Assembly (NCBI GenBank): GCA_910587675.1
Contig: CAJUMU010000007.1
Span: forward strand, 20,141-84,140
Length of the DNA stretch: 64,000 nt
Reading direction: 5' to 3'
Source: an uncultured Alistipes sp.
Lineage (GTDB): Bacteria; Bacteroidota; Bacteroidia; Bacteroidales; Rikenellaceae
The notes under the pieces are model-generated. The model had not been told where the DNA came from. It made no database searches and saw only the letters and a list, made by a program, of their open reading frames with translations. The position numbers were made by a program, and so were the translations under genes. Below are positions 19,681 to 29,050 of this stretch, piece after piece. How positions within the stretch are numbered: position 1 is the first letter of the stretch; each line of letters begins with the position of its first letter.

Positions 19681-20160
19681 ATGGATTTAAGAATCGGACA
19701 CGGCTACGACGTACACGCGTTGGCCGAGGGGTTGAGACTGGTGATAGGCGGCGTGGAGATAGCGCACGAGAAAGGGTGCGTCGCCCACTCCGACGGCGAC
19801 GTGGCGATCCACGCCATCTGCGATGCGCTTCTCGGCGCGTTGGCTCTGGGCGACATAGGCAAACTTTTTCCCGACACATCGGACGAATTCAAGGGCATAG
19901 ACTCGAAAATACTGCTGCGGCGCGTGGTGGAGGTCGTCGGGGAGCGAGGATACGCCGTATCGAACGTCGACTGCACCATAGCCATGCAGCGACCCAAACT
20001 GCGCCCGCACATCGACGAGATGAGGCGCGCGCTGGCCGAGACCATGGGAGTCGGGATCGACAGAGTGTCGGTAAAAGCAACCACGACGGAGCGTATGGGA
20101 TTCGAGGGACGCGAAGAGGGAGTATCGGCGCATGCCGTGGCGTTGGTTTGCAAGCCGTAA
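19681..20160 (+). CDS. ispF: 2-C-methyl-D-erythritol 2,4-cyclodiphosphate synthase
   Basis: MEP-pathway isoprenoid synthesis: cyclises CDP-ME 2-phosphate with loss of CMP. At 159 residues it has the usual length. Metal ligands are visible in GHGYDVHAL (D and H) and in HSDGDVAIHAICDALLG. The conserved FPDTSDEFKGIDS and C-terminal KATTTERMGFEGREEG segments are present. It starts 4 bp after the preceding peptidase-like gene and may ride the same transcript, although the functions look unrelated. Confidence 0.95.
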   Translation: MDLRIGHGYDVHALAEGLRLVIGGVEIAHEKGCVAHSDGDVAIHAICDALLGALALGDIGKLFPDTSDEFKGIDSKILLRRVVEVVGERGYAVSNVDCTIAMQRPKLRPHIDEMRRALAETMGVGIDRVSVKATTTERMGFEGREEGVSAHAVALVCKP

Positions 20161-20162
20161 AT

Positions 20163-20255
20163 GCGACTCGCACGAGTCGCGCGGGCCGCAGCCTCCCCCC
20201 GCGGAGGCCCGCTATTCGCATTCGCTCAGGCGCGAGCCCCGCAGGCTGCGGACCC
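20163..20255. repeat. REP-like palindromic repeat, copy 2
   Basis: Inverted-orientation relative of the element at 3101-3193. It shares GGGCCGCAGCCT, CCGCGGAGGCCC and the flanking GACTC/GAGTC hairpin. It lies between convergent ispF and the DUF4251 gene. Confidence 0.6.
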
Positions 20256-20320
20256 CGATAGACGATAAAGCCGCGACGAGATGATCGTCGCGGCTTTCAA
20301 CAGAGTCGATACAATCGAAT

Positions 20321-20875
20321 TTAATATATCCTCGTGATGGTTCCCGTATACTGCACGGGGTTATACCACGTATTGGATATGGTAAGCGTCGCGCTGCCGT
20401 GGCGAGAGTTTATCTCGAACGTGAAGGTATACTCGATCGAGGCATAGAGATAGGTCTTGAACGATACTACCCAACCCTCCTCGGTCTGCTTCGTCACGAA
20501 ATCGGAGACGCTCGGCATACCCGTATTCAGCAACACGTAATGGTAGGGAGGCACATAGCCGACATAGTACGGCAGGCAGACATCCAGCGATCCGCGCCAC
20601 AGAGTGACGGTATAGACGGGATTGGTCAGGAATTTCATCGAACCCGCGGGCATCTGCTGCACCGTCTGGGGATTGAATTCGAAGTTGTGAGAGAGCACGA
20701 CGGAGTCGATATACTTCTCGAATTCGGCGAGACGTTCGGCGCGCTTTTCTGCACGCTGCTCGTGCGTCATCTTTCTGAGATCTTCGCGACTCGTCTGGGC
20801 GGCAGCCTCGTTCACGCAAGGGCCGCAAAAGGTACACATGAGAGTGCACGTCATTAAAAACATCAGTCGTTTCAT
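20321..20875 (-). CDS. Exported DUF4251-like protein
   Basis: A 184-residue protein of a Bacteroidetes-restricted family with unknown function. An N-terminal hydrophobic stretch (MKRLMFLMTCTLMCTFCG) serves as signal peptide; the Cys at its end could be a lipidation site but the box is not canonical. A charged coiled stretch (residues 30-60) precedes a beta-rich domain with repeated aromatic residues. It lies 42 bp downstream of uvrA on the same strand, possibly as the last gene of that unit. Confidence 0.6.
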   Translation of the reverse strand: MKRLMFLMTCTLMCTFCGPCVNEAAAQTSREDLRKMTHEQRAEKRAERLAEFEKYIDSVVLSHNFEFNPQTVQQMPAGSMKFLTNPVYTVTLWRGSLDVCLPYYVGYVPPYHYVLLNTGMPSVSDFVTKQTEEGWVVSFKTYLYASIEYTFTFEINSRHGSATLTISNTWYNPVQYTGTITRIY

Positions 20876-20917
20876 AGCACAAAGGATTTATGCCCGAACG
20901 ACTTTCAAAATCCTTGC

Positions 20918-23749
20918 CTAAACTCCCATCCTCCGCAAAAATTCGCCCGTCGCGCTCTCCGCGCACATCGCTATCTCGTGCGGCGTGCCCGTAGCGACGA
21001 CGCGGCCGCCGCCCGCGCCGCCCTCGGGACCTATGTCGATTATATGGTCGGCGACCTTTATGACATCCAGATTGTGCTCTATGACGATAGCCGTGTTGCC
21101 GCGGTCGACCAGTTTGTTTATCACCTCCAGCAACTGACGTATATCCTCGAAATGCAATCCCGTGGTAGGTTCGTCGAGGATGTAGAGCGTACGTCCCGTG
21201 TCGCGCTTCGACAACTCGGCCGCCAGCTTGATGCGCTGGCTCTCGCCGCCCGAAAGCGTGGTGCAGGGCTGCCCGAGGGTCAGATACCCCAACCCCACGT
21301 CCTGAATGGCTTTCAACTTCTGGTAGATGGAGGGGATATTGGCGAAAAACTCGACGGCGATGTTCACGGTCATGTTCAGCACCTCGTCGATGTTCTTGCC
21401 CTTGTACTTCACCTCCAGCGTCTCGCGGTTATAGCGGTGCCCGCCGCACGCCTTGCAGGTGACGTAAACGTCTGGCAGGAAGTTCATCTCTATGGTCTGC
21501 ACGCCCGCGCCGCGGCACTCCTCGCAACGGCCGCCCTTTACGTTGAACGAGAAGCGGCCCGCCTTGAACCCGCGGATCTGCGCGTCGGGAGTGGCTTCGA
21601 AGAGTTTGCGGATATCGGAAAAGACGTTGGAATAGGTGGCCGGATTGCTTCGCGGCGTGCGCCCGATGGGCGACTGGTCCACCACGACCAGCTTGTCGAT
21701 GTTCTCGATCCCCTCCACAGAGTCGTAAGGCAGCGGATTGTCGTACGAGCGATAGAGTTCGCGGCTCAGCACGGGACGCAGCGTCTCGTTCACCAAAGTC
21801 GACTTGCCCGAACCGCTCACGCCCGTCACGCAGATGAATTTGCCCAACGGAAACTCCGCGTCGACGCCCTTGAGGTTGTTGCCGCGGGCGCCGCGCACCA
21901 CGATGCTTTGGCCCGAACCCTCGCGCAGCTCGGCGGGAATCTCGATCCGGCGTCGGCCGCACAAATAGTCGGCCGTGATCGAATCCGAACGCAATATGTC
22001 GTCGAACGTTCCCGCCGCCACGATGCGCCCGCCGCGACGGCCCGCCTTGGGCCCCACGTCGACGATATAGTCGGCCGAACGCATCATATCCTCGTCGTGC
22101 TCCACAACGATCACCGAGTTGCCCGCATCGCGCAGCTCCTGCAACGTGCGGATCAAACGACGGTTGTCGCGCTGGTGCAAACCGATGCTCGGCTCGTCGA
22201 GAATGTAGAGTACGTTCACCAGTTTCGAGCCTATCTGCGTCGCGAGGCGTATGCGCTGGCTCTCGCCGCCCGAGAGCGAACGCGACGAACGGGCCAGCGA
22301 GAGATACCCCAACCCCACGTCGAGCAGGAAACGGAGACGCTCGCGGATCTCCTTCACGATCTCCTGCGCTATCTTCCACTCCTTGGCGTTGAAATACTCC
22401 TCGGCATGCGACATCCACTCCGCGAAATCGGTTATGGACATGGACGACACTTCGGCTATGTTCTTTCCGCCGATGCGGAACTGCAAAGCCTCCTTCTTCA
22501 GGCGCGTACCGCCGCAGACGCTGCACGGGCAGTACATGAGGAACTGCTCGCGCCACTTTTGGCCGCGCTTCGAATCATCGTCGTCGGTCGTGGAGTCGAC
22601 ATACTCGGCTATGCCCTCCCAAGGTATCATGCGACGCCCCGAGACGGACGAAAACTCCGACAAGTCGACCGTGAGGGGTTTGGGATCGCCGTACAGAATG
22701 GCGTTCATACCCTCCTCGGATACGGAGCTCACGGGATCGTCCAACGTGAAGTCGTAACGTCGGCCCAGCATCGTCAGCAGGGCGAACAGCTTGTTGTTCT
22801 TATACTTTCCGATGGGTTCGATCGCGCCGTCGCGCAACGAACGGTTATCGTCGGGGATGATCTTGCGGATATCGAACACCGCCTCGACGCCCAGACCGCT
22901 GCATCGCGGGCAGGCTCCCTGAGGCGAGTTGAACGAGAAAGTGTGCGGCGCGGGATCCTCGAAAGCGACGCCCGTCGAGGGGCACATCAGATGGCGCGAA
23001 TAGTAACGCAGCCCCTCGGCTTCGTAATCGTACAGAGCCATCGTGCCCTTGCCCTGACGCATGGCCTCCTTGAGCGAGGTCATGACGCGTTCGCCCGAAT
23101 CGGCGGAGACGACCAGACGGTCGACGACCAGATCGATGTTGTGTATCTTGTAACGGTCGAGCTTCATGCCCCCCGCGATCTCACGGATCTCGCCGTCGAT
23201 GCGCGCATAGATGTATCCGCGTTTGGCCAGCGACTCGAACAGTTCGCGATAGTGGCCCTTGCGTCCCTTCACGATGGGAGCCATGAACGCCACGCGGCGG
23301 CCCGCGAAGCCCGTGAGGATCAGATCGCGGATCTGCTCGTCGGTATAATGCACCATCTCCTCGTCCGTGACGGGCGAATAGGCGCGCGAGGCGCGGGCAT
23401 AGAGCAGACGGAGGAAATCGTTGATCTCGGTGACGGTGCCTACCGTCGAACGGGGATTCTTGTTGGTCGTCTTCTGCTCGATGGCCACCACGGGGCTGAG
23501 TCCCGTGATCTTATCCACGTCGGGACGCTCCATGGTGCCGACGAACTGTCGGGCATAGGTCGAGAGCGTCTCCATATAGCGACGCTGCCCCTCGGCATAG
23601 ATCGTGTCGAAAGCGAGCGACGATTTGCCCGATCCCGACAATCCCGTGATAACCACCAGCGAATTGCGCGGAATCTCGACATCCGCATTCTTCAGATTGT
23701 GGACGCGCGCGCCCGTAACCGTTATCTTGTCTTCCCCCTTGATTGCCAT
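20918..23749 (-). CDS. uvrA: Excinuclease ABC subunit A
   Basis: Damage-recognition ATPase of nucleotide excision repair. The product is 943 residues, the normal length. Two ABC modules are visible: Walker A GLSGSGKSSLAFDT near residue 34 and GVSGSGKSTLVNET in the second half, with signatures LSGGESQRIRLA and LSGGESQRIKLA. Zinc-finger cysteines occur in CPRCSGLG, CPCSVCGGTRL, CEECRGAG and CKACGGHRY. It works with UvrB and UvrC, which are not in the window. Confidence 0.97.
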   Translation of the reverse strand: MAIKGEDKITVTGARVHNLKNADVEIPRNSLVVITGLSGSGKSSLAFDTIYAEGQRRYMETLSTYARQFVGTMERPDVDKITGLSPVVAIEQKTTNKNPRSTVGTVTEINDFLRLLYARASRAYSPVTDEEMVHYTDEQIRDLILTGFAGRRVAFMAPIVKGRKGHYRELFESLAKRGYIYARIDGEIREIAGGMKLDRYKIHNIDLVVDRLVVSADSGERVMTSLKEAMRQGKGTMALYDYEAEGLRYYSRHLMCPSTGVAFEDPAPHTFSFNSPQGACPRCSGLGVEAVFDIRKIIPDDNRSLRDGAIEPIGKYKNNKLFALLTMLGRRYDFTLDDPVSSVSEEGMNAILYGDPKPLTVDLSEFSSVSGRRMIPWEGIAEYVDSTTDDDDSKRGQKWREQFLMYCPCSVCGGTRLKKEALQFRIGGKNIAEVSSMSITDFAEWMSHAEEYFNAKEWKIAQEIVKEIRERLRFLLDVGLGYLSLARSSRSLSGGESQRIRLATQIGSKLVNVLYILDEPSIGLHQRDNRRLIRTLQELRDAGNSVIVVEHDEDMMRSADYIVDVGPKAGRRGGRIVAAGTFDDILRSDSITADYLCGRRRIEIPAELREGSGQSIVVRGARGNNLKGVDAEFPLGKFICVTGVSGSGKSTLVNETLRPVLSRELYRSYDNPLPYDSVEGIENIDKLVVVDQSPIGRTPRSNPATYSNVFSDIRKLFEATPDAQIRGFKAGRFSFNVKGGRCEECRGAGVQTIEMNFLPDVYVTCKACGGHRYNRETLEVKYKGKNIDEVLNMTVNIAVEFFANIPSIYQKLKAIQDVGLGYLTLGQPCTTLSGGESQRIKLAAELSKRDTGRTLYILDEPTTGLHFEDIRQLLEVINKLVDRGNTAIVIEHNLDVIKVADHIIDIGPEGGAGGGRVVATGTPHEIAMCAESATGEFLRRMGV

Positions 23750-23786
23750 AATTCAACCTTTGCGTTCCGCACCCGACTCCGCACCG

Positions 23787-24581
23787 TCAGAACATGGTGA
23801 GCAGCGAGTGCAAAATATCCTGCAAAGATAATAAACCCACCAGATCGGCAAAACAGATGAGCAAAATAATCAATGTAAAATATCGCACGAACTTCACGCC
23901 CCACGCCATGGCGAAATGAGAAGCGAACACGGCTCCTATGACATTGCCCAAACCGTGCCACAGTCCGTAAGTGTAATCGACCTGACCGTTGAGCATGAAT
24001 ATGGCGAGCGAGAAGGGCGTGGCGACGAAGATCATGAAGCACTTCACCACGTTGGCGGTTATAATGTCGAGCTTCATCGACCAGATGGCGACCGCCAGCA
24101 CGGCATAACCCAGACCTATGTAGATATATCCGCCGTAAAAGCCCAGCAGCAGGAACCAGATGTAGTGATAGAACTTCAGTTGCAGGGGATGGCCGCCGTG
24201 GATGTGGGGGTGTTTGTGGCTTCGGTCGAAGATCATGTATACCAATACCACGGTGAGCACCACGGACATACAGATCTTGAACACAGTGTCGCTGATGTGG
24301 GTCGCCACCATCGAGCCCGCTATGTTGCCCACCACGGCGGGAATCGACAGCTTTATGCCGCTGCGCACGTCGAGCATGCGTTTGCGCAGGAAAGCCACCG
24401 ACGAGGTGAGATTCTGCAACACCACGGCGATACGGTTGGTGCCGTTCGCCACGCCGACGGGCAAGCCCAACACCATGAACAACGTCATGGAGATGATCGA
24501 TCCCCCGCCCGCGAGAGTATTGATTATGCCAACCACGACACCCGAAAGGACAAGCACTGCTATTATGGTAATTCCGCTCAT
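23787..24581 (-). CDS. TauE/SafE (TSUP) family permease
   Basis: A 264-residue inner-membrane protein with about seven or eight hydrophobic helices. The N-terminal segment VVVGIINTLAGGGSIISM is the family signature (Gly-rich loop in the first repeat). Members export or import sulfite, sulfonates or other small anions; the substrate here is unknown. It lies 37 bp upstream of uvrA on the same strand. Confidence 0.82.
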   Translation of the reverse strand: MSGITIIAVLVLSGVVVGIINTLAGGGSIISMTLFMVLGLPVGVANGTNRIAVVLQNLTSSVAFLRKRMLDVRSGIKLSIPAVVGNIAGSMVATHISDTVFKICMSVVLTVVLVYMIFDRSHKHPHIHGGHPLQLKFYHYIWFLLLGFYGGYIYIGLGYAVLAVAIWSMKLDIITANVVKCFMIFVATPFSLAIFMLNGQVDYTYGLWHGLGNVIGAVFASHFAMAWGVKFVRYFTLIILLICFADLVGLLSLQDILHSLLTMF

Positions 24582-24693
24582 AAGTCACTCGTATTTGCCG
24601 GCAGCGCGACACCCGTCGCCGCCCGATTCATAAAGATAATGCAAATCGGGATAAAACGAAAATTTCGCGCCGTTTTTTCAACCGAATACGAAA

Positions 24694-25464
24694 TTATCGT
24701 CCTTTTCGCGCAATGAAGTAGAGGTCGAAACTCTCCTCGGTAACGGGACCTATACGGTAATCGTCCATCGTTATGGATTGCGTAAGGTCGCGGTTGTCGG
24801 CCAGCAGACGGCGACGGTTGATACGGTTCAGTATGTCGTAAGGTATTCGCAGCAGGCGGCGCGGAAGGCGGTGTTGCAGATCGAATACGTCGAAACGCGC
24901 CACGCGCTCCACGCTCGCCTTGTTGGCGGCATAGTACTCCATCACGCGCTCGTTGCCGGCCACTCCCAAACACTCCACCTCGGAGAAGTGGCGCAGCAGC
25001 AGTTCGCGCAACTCCTCGGCCGTGTATTCGCGCACATGCCACGGATTACGCGTGAGCGACATGGGCGCGTTGGGCGTGGACACGATGAAGCGTCCGCCGT
25101 CGCGCAGCACGCGGCTCACCTCGCGAACGAACTCGGCGTCGCGTTCGATATGCTCTATCACCTGAAAAGACACCGCGAAGTCAAAGCTGCCGTCGGCGAA
25201 ATCGAGCGGCGGGGCGGTCATGCGGCGGAACTCCGCATTGACGGGCAGAGACGCCTCGAGATGCGGCGCGGTCTTGTCGACCGTGACGAAACGGCCGGCC
25301 GCGGGAGCCACGACGTCAATGCCGTAACCCATCCCCGTCCCGATCTCCAGAACATCGCCCGAGACGATCTCGGCCGCCTTATGATAAGCCAGAATCGAAC
25401 GTCGGAACACGAAGTTGTCCGACATGTCCCGACCCGAAACCCGCTCGGCAGTCTGCATGGCCAT
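24694..25464 (-). CDS. Class I SAM-dependent methyltransferase
   Basis: A 256-residue cytoplasmic enzyme. Motif I is VLEIGTGMGYG (about residues 40-50), the acidic end of strand 2 is FVTVDKTAP, and the post-motif segment SFDFAVSFQVIEHIERD fits the Methyltransf_11 fold. The substrate is not identifiable; such genes often act on lipids, quinones or glycans. It starts 3 bp after the cvfB-like gene, so the two are co-transcribed. Confidence 0.82.
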   Translation of the reverse strand: MAMQTAERVSGRDMSDNFVFRRSILAYHKAAEIVSGDVLEIGTGMGYGIDVVAPAAGRFVTVDKTAPHLEASLPVNAEFRRMTAPPLDFADGSFDFAVSFQVIEHIERDAEFVREVSRVLRDGGRFIVSTPNAPMSLTRNPWHVREYTAEELRELLLRHFSEVECLGVAGNERVMEYYAANKASVERVARFDVFDLQHRLPRRLLRIPYDILNRINRRRLLADNRDLTQSITMDDYRIGPVTEESFDLYFIARKGR

Positions 25465-25467
25465 ACG

Positions 25468-26301
25468 CTATTTAAGTTTTACGCTCTCGCCGTCCGACAC
25501 CGCGTCGCCGCGTTTGAGCAACATGCCCAGCGCGCGTTTGAACACCTTCTTGCTCATCTGCGTGCAGGCATGCACCCTCTCGGGCGCGGAGTCGTCGCCC
25601 ACGGGCAGCGCGCCGCCGTTGTCGCGAAGCAGTTGCAGCAACTTCTCTGCCGAAGCCGCCACGCCGTCATAACCCTCGCGACGCAGCGAGATGTCGATGC
25701 GGTTGTCCTCCGTGACGCGGCTCACGTAACCCTCCATGCGATCGCCGATCGAAACGCGGTTGAAGATCTGGTTCTTGTAGATCATGCCCCAATGGCGCGA
25801 GTCGACTATCACGCGGAATCCGATGGGACTCTCCGAAGCGACCAGCACGTCGACCTTCTGACGGGGCGACACGGTGATTATCTCGTTGTCTATATAAGAT
25901 TTGAGCTTCATGGTCGCCACGCAGCGGCCCGTGATGTTGTCGACATAGAGCCACACGATATAGCTGCGGCCCGCGACGACGCCCCCCTGCTGGTTGCGGT
26001 TGGGCAGAAACAGATCCTTGCCCGACACGCCCCAATCGAGAAAAGCGCCATGGACATTCTTATCCACCACCTTGAGACAAGCCGCGCGCCCCTCGGTTAT
26101 GAGAGGTTCGTCGGTCGTGGCTATAAGACGATCCTCCGAATCGTGATAGACGAATACCGACTTCTCGTCGCCCACGGCATCCGAGAGCGATACGTAACGG
26201 TTGGGGAGCAAAACTTCCTGCCCCTCCTCGTCGGCCAGATACAATCCGTAATCGGAGATGCGGGCGACTTTCAGTGTTTGGATACGACCTACTTTCATCA
26301 T
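25468..26301 (-). CDS. CvfB-like S1 RNA-binding protein
   Basis: A 277-residue protein with tandem S1/OB-type folds and a C-terminal winged-helix-like segment (CTQMSKKVFKRALGMLLKRG). Family members bind RNA and influence expression. I chose the MMKVGRIQ start at 26301 because residues encoded further upstream are hydrophobic and lie across the promoter box at 26317-26324. It is first gene of an operon with the methyltransferase. Confidence 0.8.
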   Translation of the reverse strand: MMKVGRIQTLKVARISDYGLYLADEEGQEVLLPNRYVSLSDAVGDEKSVFVYHDSEDRLIATTDEPLITEGRAACLKVVDKNVHGAFLDWGVSGKDLFLPNRNQQGGVVAGRSYIVWLYVDNITGRCVATMKLKSYIDNEIITVSPRQKVDVLVASESPIGFRVIVDSRHWGMIYKNQIFNRVSIGDRMEGYVSRVTEDNRIDISLRREGYDGVAASAEKLLQLLRDNGGALPVGDDSAPERVHACTQMSKKVFKRALGMLLKRGDAVSDGESVKLK

Positions 26302-26316
26302 GTGTAAAATATTCGG

Positions 26317-26324
26317 CAAATATA
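26317..26324 (-). promoter_or_regulatory. -7 box of cvfB-like operon
   Basis: TATATTTG on the minus strand, 15 bp upstream of the chosen start. Its position supports the shorter protein start. Confidence 0.5.
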
Positions 26325-26496
26325 CGCATACAACCGCGGCAAAACAAATTTCGGCGGTCATATATCCGCCCGCCGCGCGGGAATCGGCATTCGAAAGAGG
26401 CGGCGGAACACGTCTCGACCGAAACGGCCGCGGCCCGCGAAGATCGCGCCTTTCAGGGAATATCGCCCCCGAGAGGCATATAATCGCGTCATAAAT

Positions 26497-26527
26497 TTTG
26501 TCGTGCGGGCCGCTTGTATTATCTTTG
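26497..26527 (+). promoter_or_regulatory. nusB promoter
   Basis: TTTG (26497-26500) and TATCTTTG (26520-26527) are separated by 19 bp, the expected Bacteroidetes spacing. The ATG follows 24 bp later. Confidence 0.65.
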
Positions 26528-26551
26528 CGGCCGAATTAAGGTTCATTAGAT

Positions 26552-27490
26552 ATGATAAGCAGAAGATTGCTAAGAATAAAGGTCGTGAAGGCCTTGTACG
26601 CCCACATGAAGTCGGAGTCGGACTCGTTGCAGGCCTCGGAAAAGACGCTCGTCGCATCGATCGACAAGACTTACGACCTCTATTTCCAGATGCTCTCCCT
26701 CGTCGCGGAGGTGGCTCGTTACGCCGAGCAGCGTCAGGAGGCGGCCAAACAGAAGAAACTCCCCACTTTCGAAGATCTGAATCCAAACCGTAAATTCGTC
26801 GATAACGCCGTGGTGCGTCTCATCGCCGAGAGCGACTCGGTGAACGATCGCCTCGCGGCACGCAAGCTGTCGTGGGCGCAGTACCCCGAGCTCATAAAAT
26901 CGCTCTACGCGCAGCTGGAGCAGAGCGACTATTACAAGAAATACATGACCTCGACCGAGAGTTCGTTCCGCGAAGATCTGGCGCTGGTCACCGACTTCTA
27001 CACCGGCGAACTCGAAGGGTCGGAATTGCTCGAAGAGGTGCTCGACGAGCAGTCGATCCTGTGGAACGACGATCTGGGCTTCGCGCTGGTAATGGTGACG
27101 CGCACTCTGTCGGGCATACGTCAGTCGCATCGCGAAGTTAAGGTGTTGCCCAAGTTCAAGAGCGACGACGATCTGGCCTTCGCGAAGGAGCTTTTCGCCA
27201 AGACGGCCGTCAATTTCGACACCTATCTGCAATATATCGAAAAGTTCACCCGCAACTGGGACGTGGAACGAATAGCGTTCATGGACAACCTGATAATGGC
27301 CACGGCCGTGGCCGAGTTGGTATCGTTCCAGTCGATCCCCGTGAAGGTGACGCTCGACGAGTTCATCGAGATCGCCAAATATTACTCGACCCCGGGCAGC
27401 GGCACATTCATCAACGGAATACTCGACAAGATCGTCGCCGCGCTCACCGAAGAGGGCAAAATCAACAAGAGCGGCCGAGGCTTGATCTGA
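26552..27490 (+). CDS. nusB: Transcription antitermination factor NusB (long form)
   Basis: Binds boxA RNA with S10 to support rRNA antitermination. At 312 residues it is twice the size of the proteobacterial protein, as is usual in Bacteroidetes. The NusB fold is recognisable in the C-terminal half (LDEFIEIAKYYSTPGSGTF, FINGILDKIV), while the N-terminus starts RRLLRIKVVKALYAH. A well-formed promoter precedes it. It is upstream of a DUF1573 lipoprotein and yajC, a common Bacteroidetes gene order. Confidence 0.93.
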   Translation: MISRRLLRIKVVKALYAHMKSESDSLQASEKTLVASIDKTYDLYFQMLSLVAEVARYAEQRQEAAKQKKLPTFEDLNPNRKFVDNAVVRLIAESDSVNDRLAARKLSWAQYPELIKSLYAQLEQSDYYKKYMTSTESSFREDLALVTDFYTGELEGSELLEEVLDEQSILWNDDLGFALVMVTRTLSGIRQSHREVKVLPKFKSDDDLAFAKELFAKTAVNFDTYLQYIEKFTRNWDVERIAFMDNLIMATAVAELVSFQSIPVKVTLDEFIEIAKYYSTPGSGTFINGILDKIVAALTEEGKINKSGRGLI

Positions 27491-27544
27491 CGAATTGTTT
27501 CGGCACGCGTCGATTACGGCACGATTTAGGCATTATCGAAGATC

Positions 27545-27973
27545 ATGAAAACGAAACGCAGTTACATATCGGCCGCCGCAGCGGCCCTTTTGTTCGTCGC
27601 ATCTTGCGGTTCGCAGACCGACAAGGGCTCGGGCAACGCGTCGCAGAGCGTGACGGTGACGCCCGAGGCGTTGCAGGAGGGGATATGCGACACGTTGCGT
27701 TTCGGACGCATGCGCCGAGGCGAAACGGCGGTGAAGAGCCTGCGCGCGGTGAACGGCGGCAAGGCCCCGATGGTGCTGTTGCGGCACGTCACGTCGTGCG
27801 GTTGCATCGCGCTCGAATACGACCGACGCCCCACGGCTCCAGAAGCCTCGACCGAGATACGTTGCGAATTCGATTCGCACGGTCAGCAGGGCTGGCAGAT
27901 GAAACTCGTGGAGTTTTATTTCGCCGATTCGGCCCGACCTTTGAAACTATACGTCGAAGCCGAGGTGGAATAG
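27545..27973 (+). CDS. DUF1573 lipoprotein
   Basis: A 142-residue exported protein. The N-terminus MKTKRSYISAAAAALLFVASC has a lipobox-like LFVASC, predicting lipidation. The rest is an immunoglobulin-like DUF1573 domain with SCGCIALEYDRRP, the family's conserved Cys-x-Cys site, and a final beta segment. It lies between nusB and yajC. Function is unknown. Confidence 0.82.
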   Translation: MKTKRSYISAAAAALLFVASCGSQTDKGSGNASQSVTVTPEALQEGICDTLRFGRMRRGETAVKSLRAVNGGKAPMVLLRHVTSCGCIALEYDRRPTAPEASTEIRCEFDSHGQQGWQMKLVEFYFADSARPLKLYVEAEVE

Positions 27974-27996
27974 TCGCATAATCGGAAATTATTGCG

Positions 27997-28004
27997 TATA
28001 TTTG
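27997..28004 (+). promoter_or_regulatory. -7 box of yajC promoter
   Basis: TATATTTG located 77 bp upstream of yajC, implying a leader of about 70 nt. Confidence 0.5.
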
Positions 28005-28081
28005 TAAGCGACAAAATCGACGCGTCGGACCGACCGTCGCGAACGGAAACGATAAACGAAACACATTAAATTTATATTGCT

Positions 28082-28387
28082 ATGATTAATTTGCTTCAGG
28101 CGGCTGTCGTCGAACAGCCCGGAATGGGCGGTTTCTGGATCATGATGTTGCTCATGATAGCCGTACTCTACTTTTTCATGTGGCGTCCCGAGTCGAAGCG
28201 CCGCAAAGAGATGGCCAAGTTCCGCGAAGGACTCAAGAAGGGCGACAAGATAATCACCGCGGGCGGTATATACGGCACGGTGAAAGAGGTGAAGGAGACT
28301 ACCCTGCTCATCGAGGTCGACGGCAACGTAACGCTGCGCATCGACAAGAACATGGTGGTGGCCGACAACTCGCAATTGCAGAAATAG
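28082..28387 (+). CDS. yajC: Preprotein translocase auxiliary subunit YajC
   Basis: A 101-residue inner-membrane protein of the SecDF-YajC complex. One membrane helix (about residues 17-36) is followed by the family motif FMWRPESKRRKEM and the segment GDKIITAGGIYGTV. It has its own promoter and a strong terminator immediately downstream. Confidence 0.93.
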   Translation: MINLLQAAVVEQPGMGGFWIMMLLMIAVLYFFMWRPESKRRKEMAKFREGLKKGDKIITAGGIYGTVKEVKETTLLIEVDGNVTLRIDKNMVVADNSQLQK

Positions 28388-28403
28388 GAGACGCCGAGAC
28401 CGA

Positions 28404-28447
28404 AATGTCCTCCGAACTTCGCTGAAAGTTCGGAGGACATTTTATAT
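28404..28447. terminator. Strong bidirectional terminator
   Basis: A 16-bp perfect stem (28404-28419 with 28426-28441) followed by TTTATA on the plus strand. It lies between convergent yajC and the thioesterase gene. Confidence 0.75.
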
Positions 28448-28458
28448 TCGGACCGCCC

Positions 28459-28929
28459 CTACTCCTCCACGCCGCAGTCGCAGAAGTGGAACTCCTCGCG
28501 CGCCTTCTCTTTAGGGAACAGAAAATAGACGCACAACGCGCGGGTGCACAACTCGCCCTCGGAGTCGAATATCGACACCTCGATATCCACCACGTTGCGA
28601 CGCTGTCGCGCCACCGAGGCGCGCAGAGTTATATGGTCGTCGGTGGTTCGGATCGGCCGCATGTACTTAACCTCCATCTTCGACGTCACGCCGCTGGTCT
28701 GGAACTTGCGGAACACCACCCAACTGCTTATCTCGTCGGCAAGCGTGGCCTGAATGCCTCCGTGAAGGGTATCGACCCATCCCTGAAACTCCTGCCGCGG
28801 CCGCCAGCGGCTCACGATCTCGTCGCCGTCCTCGTAAAACTCCATGCGCAGCCCGCGTTCGTTATGCGGATCGCATCCGAAACAACGATACCGCTCCATA
28901 CCCCGCCAAGGGTTGACTATCTTTTTCAT
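28459..28929 (-). CDS. PaaI-like hotdog thioesterase
   Basis: A 156-residue cytoplasmic hotdog-fold protein. The segment WVDTLHGGIQATLADEISSW contains the HGG...D/E motif of the PaaI family. An N-terminal CFGCDPHN segment is typical of the PaaI-like subgroup. It probably hydrolyses acyl-CoA thioesters; substrate unknown. The start at 28929 is chosen because the TATATTTG box sits at 28957-28964, leaving no room for the longer form. Confidence 0.8.
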   Translation of the reverse strand: MKKIVNPWRGMERYRCFGCDPHNERGLRMEFYEDGDEIVSRWRPRQEFQGWVDTLHGGIQATLADEISSWVVFRKFQTSGVTSKMEVKYMRPIRTTDDHITLRASVARQRRNVVDIEVSIFDSEGELCTRALCVYFLFPKEKAREEFHFCDCGVEE

Positions 28930-28956
28930 GAAAATTCGGGTTTGATTTTCCGATGA

Positions 28957-28964
28957 CAAATATA
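28957..28964 (-). promoter_or_regulatory. -7 box of thioesterase promoter
   Basis: TATATTTG on the minus strand, 27 bp upstream of the chosen ATG. Confidence 0.5.
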
Positions 28965-29050
28965 CAACGGACGAAGGCAACCGAAATGCTCGGAAACGCT
29001 CGGATAATGTTCCTTTTATCCGAAACGCTCCTCGATGCGGACCGATGCGG

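Noticed and set aside
20978..23800. 940-codon open frame antisense to uvrA
   Set aside because: GC-rich DNA with strong codon bias leaves the opposite strand open. The predicted protein is Arg/His-rich without motifs, while uvrA is unmistakable.
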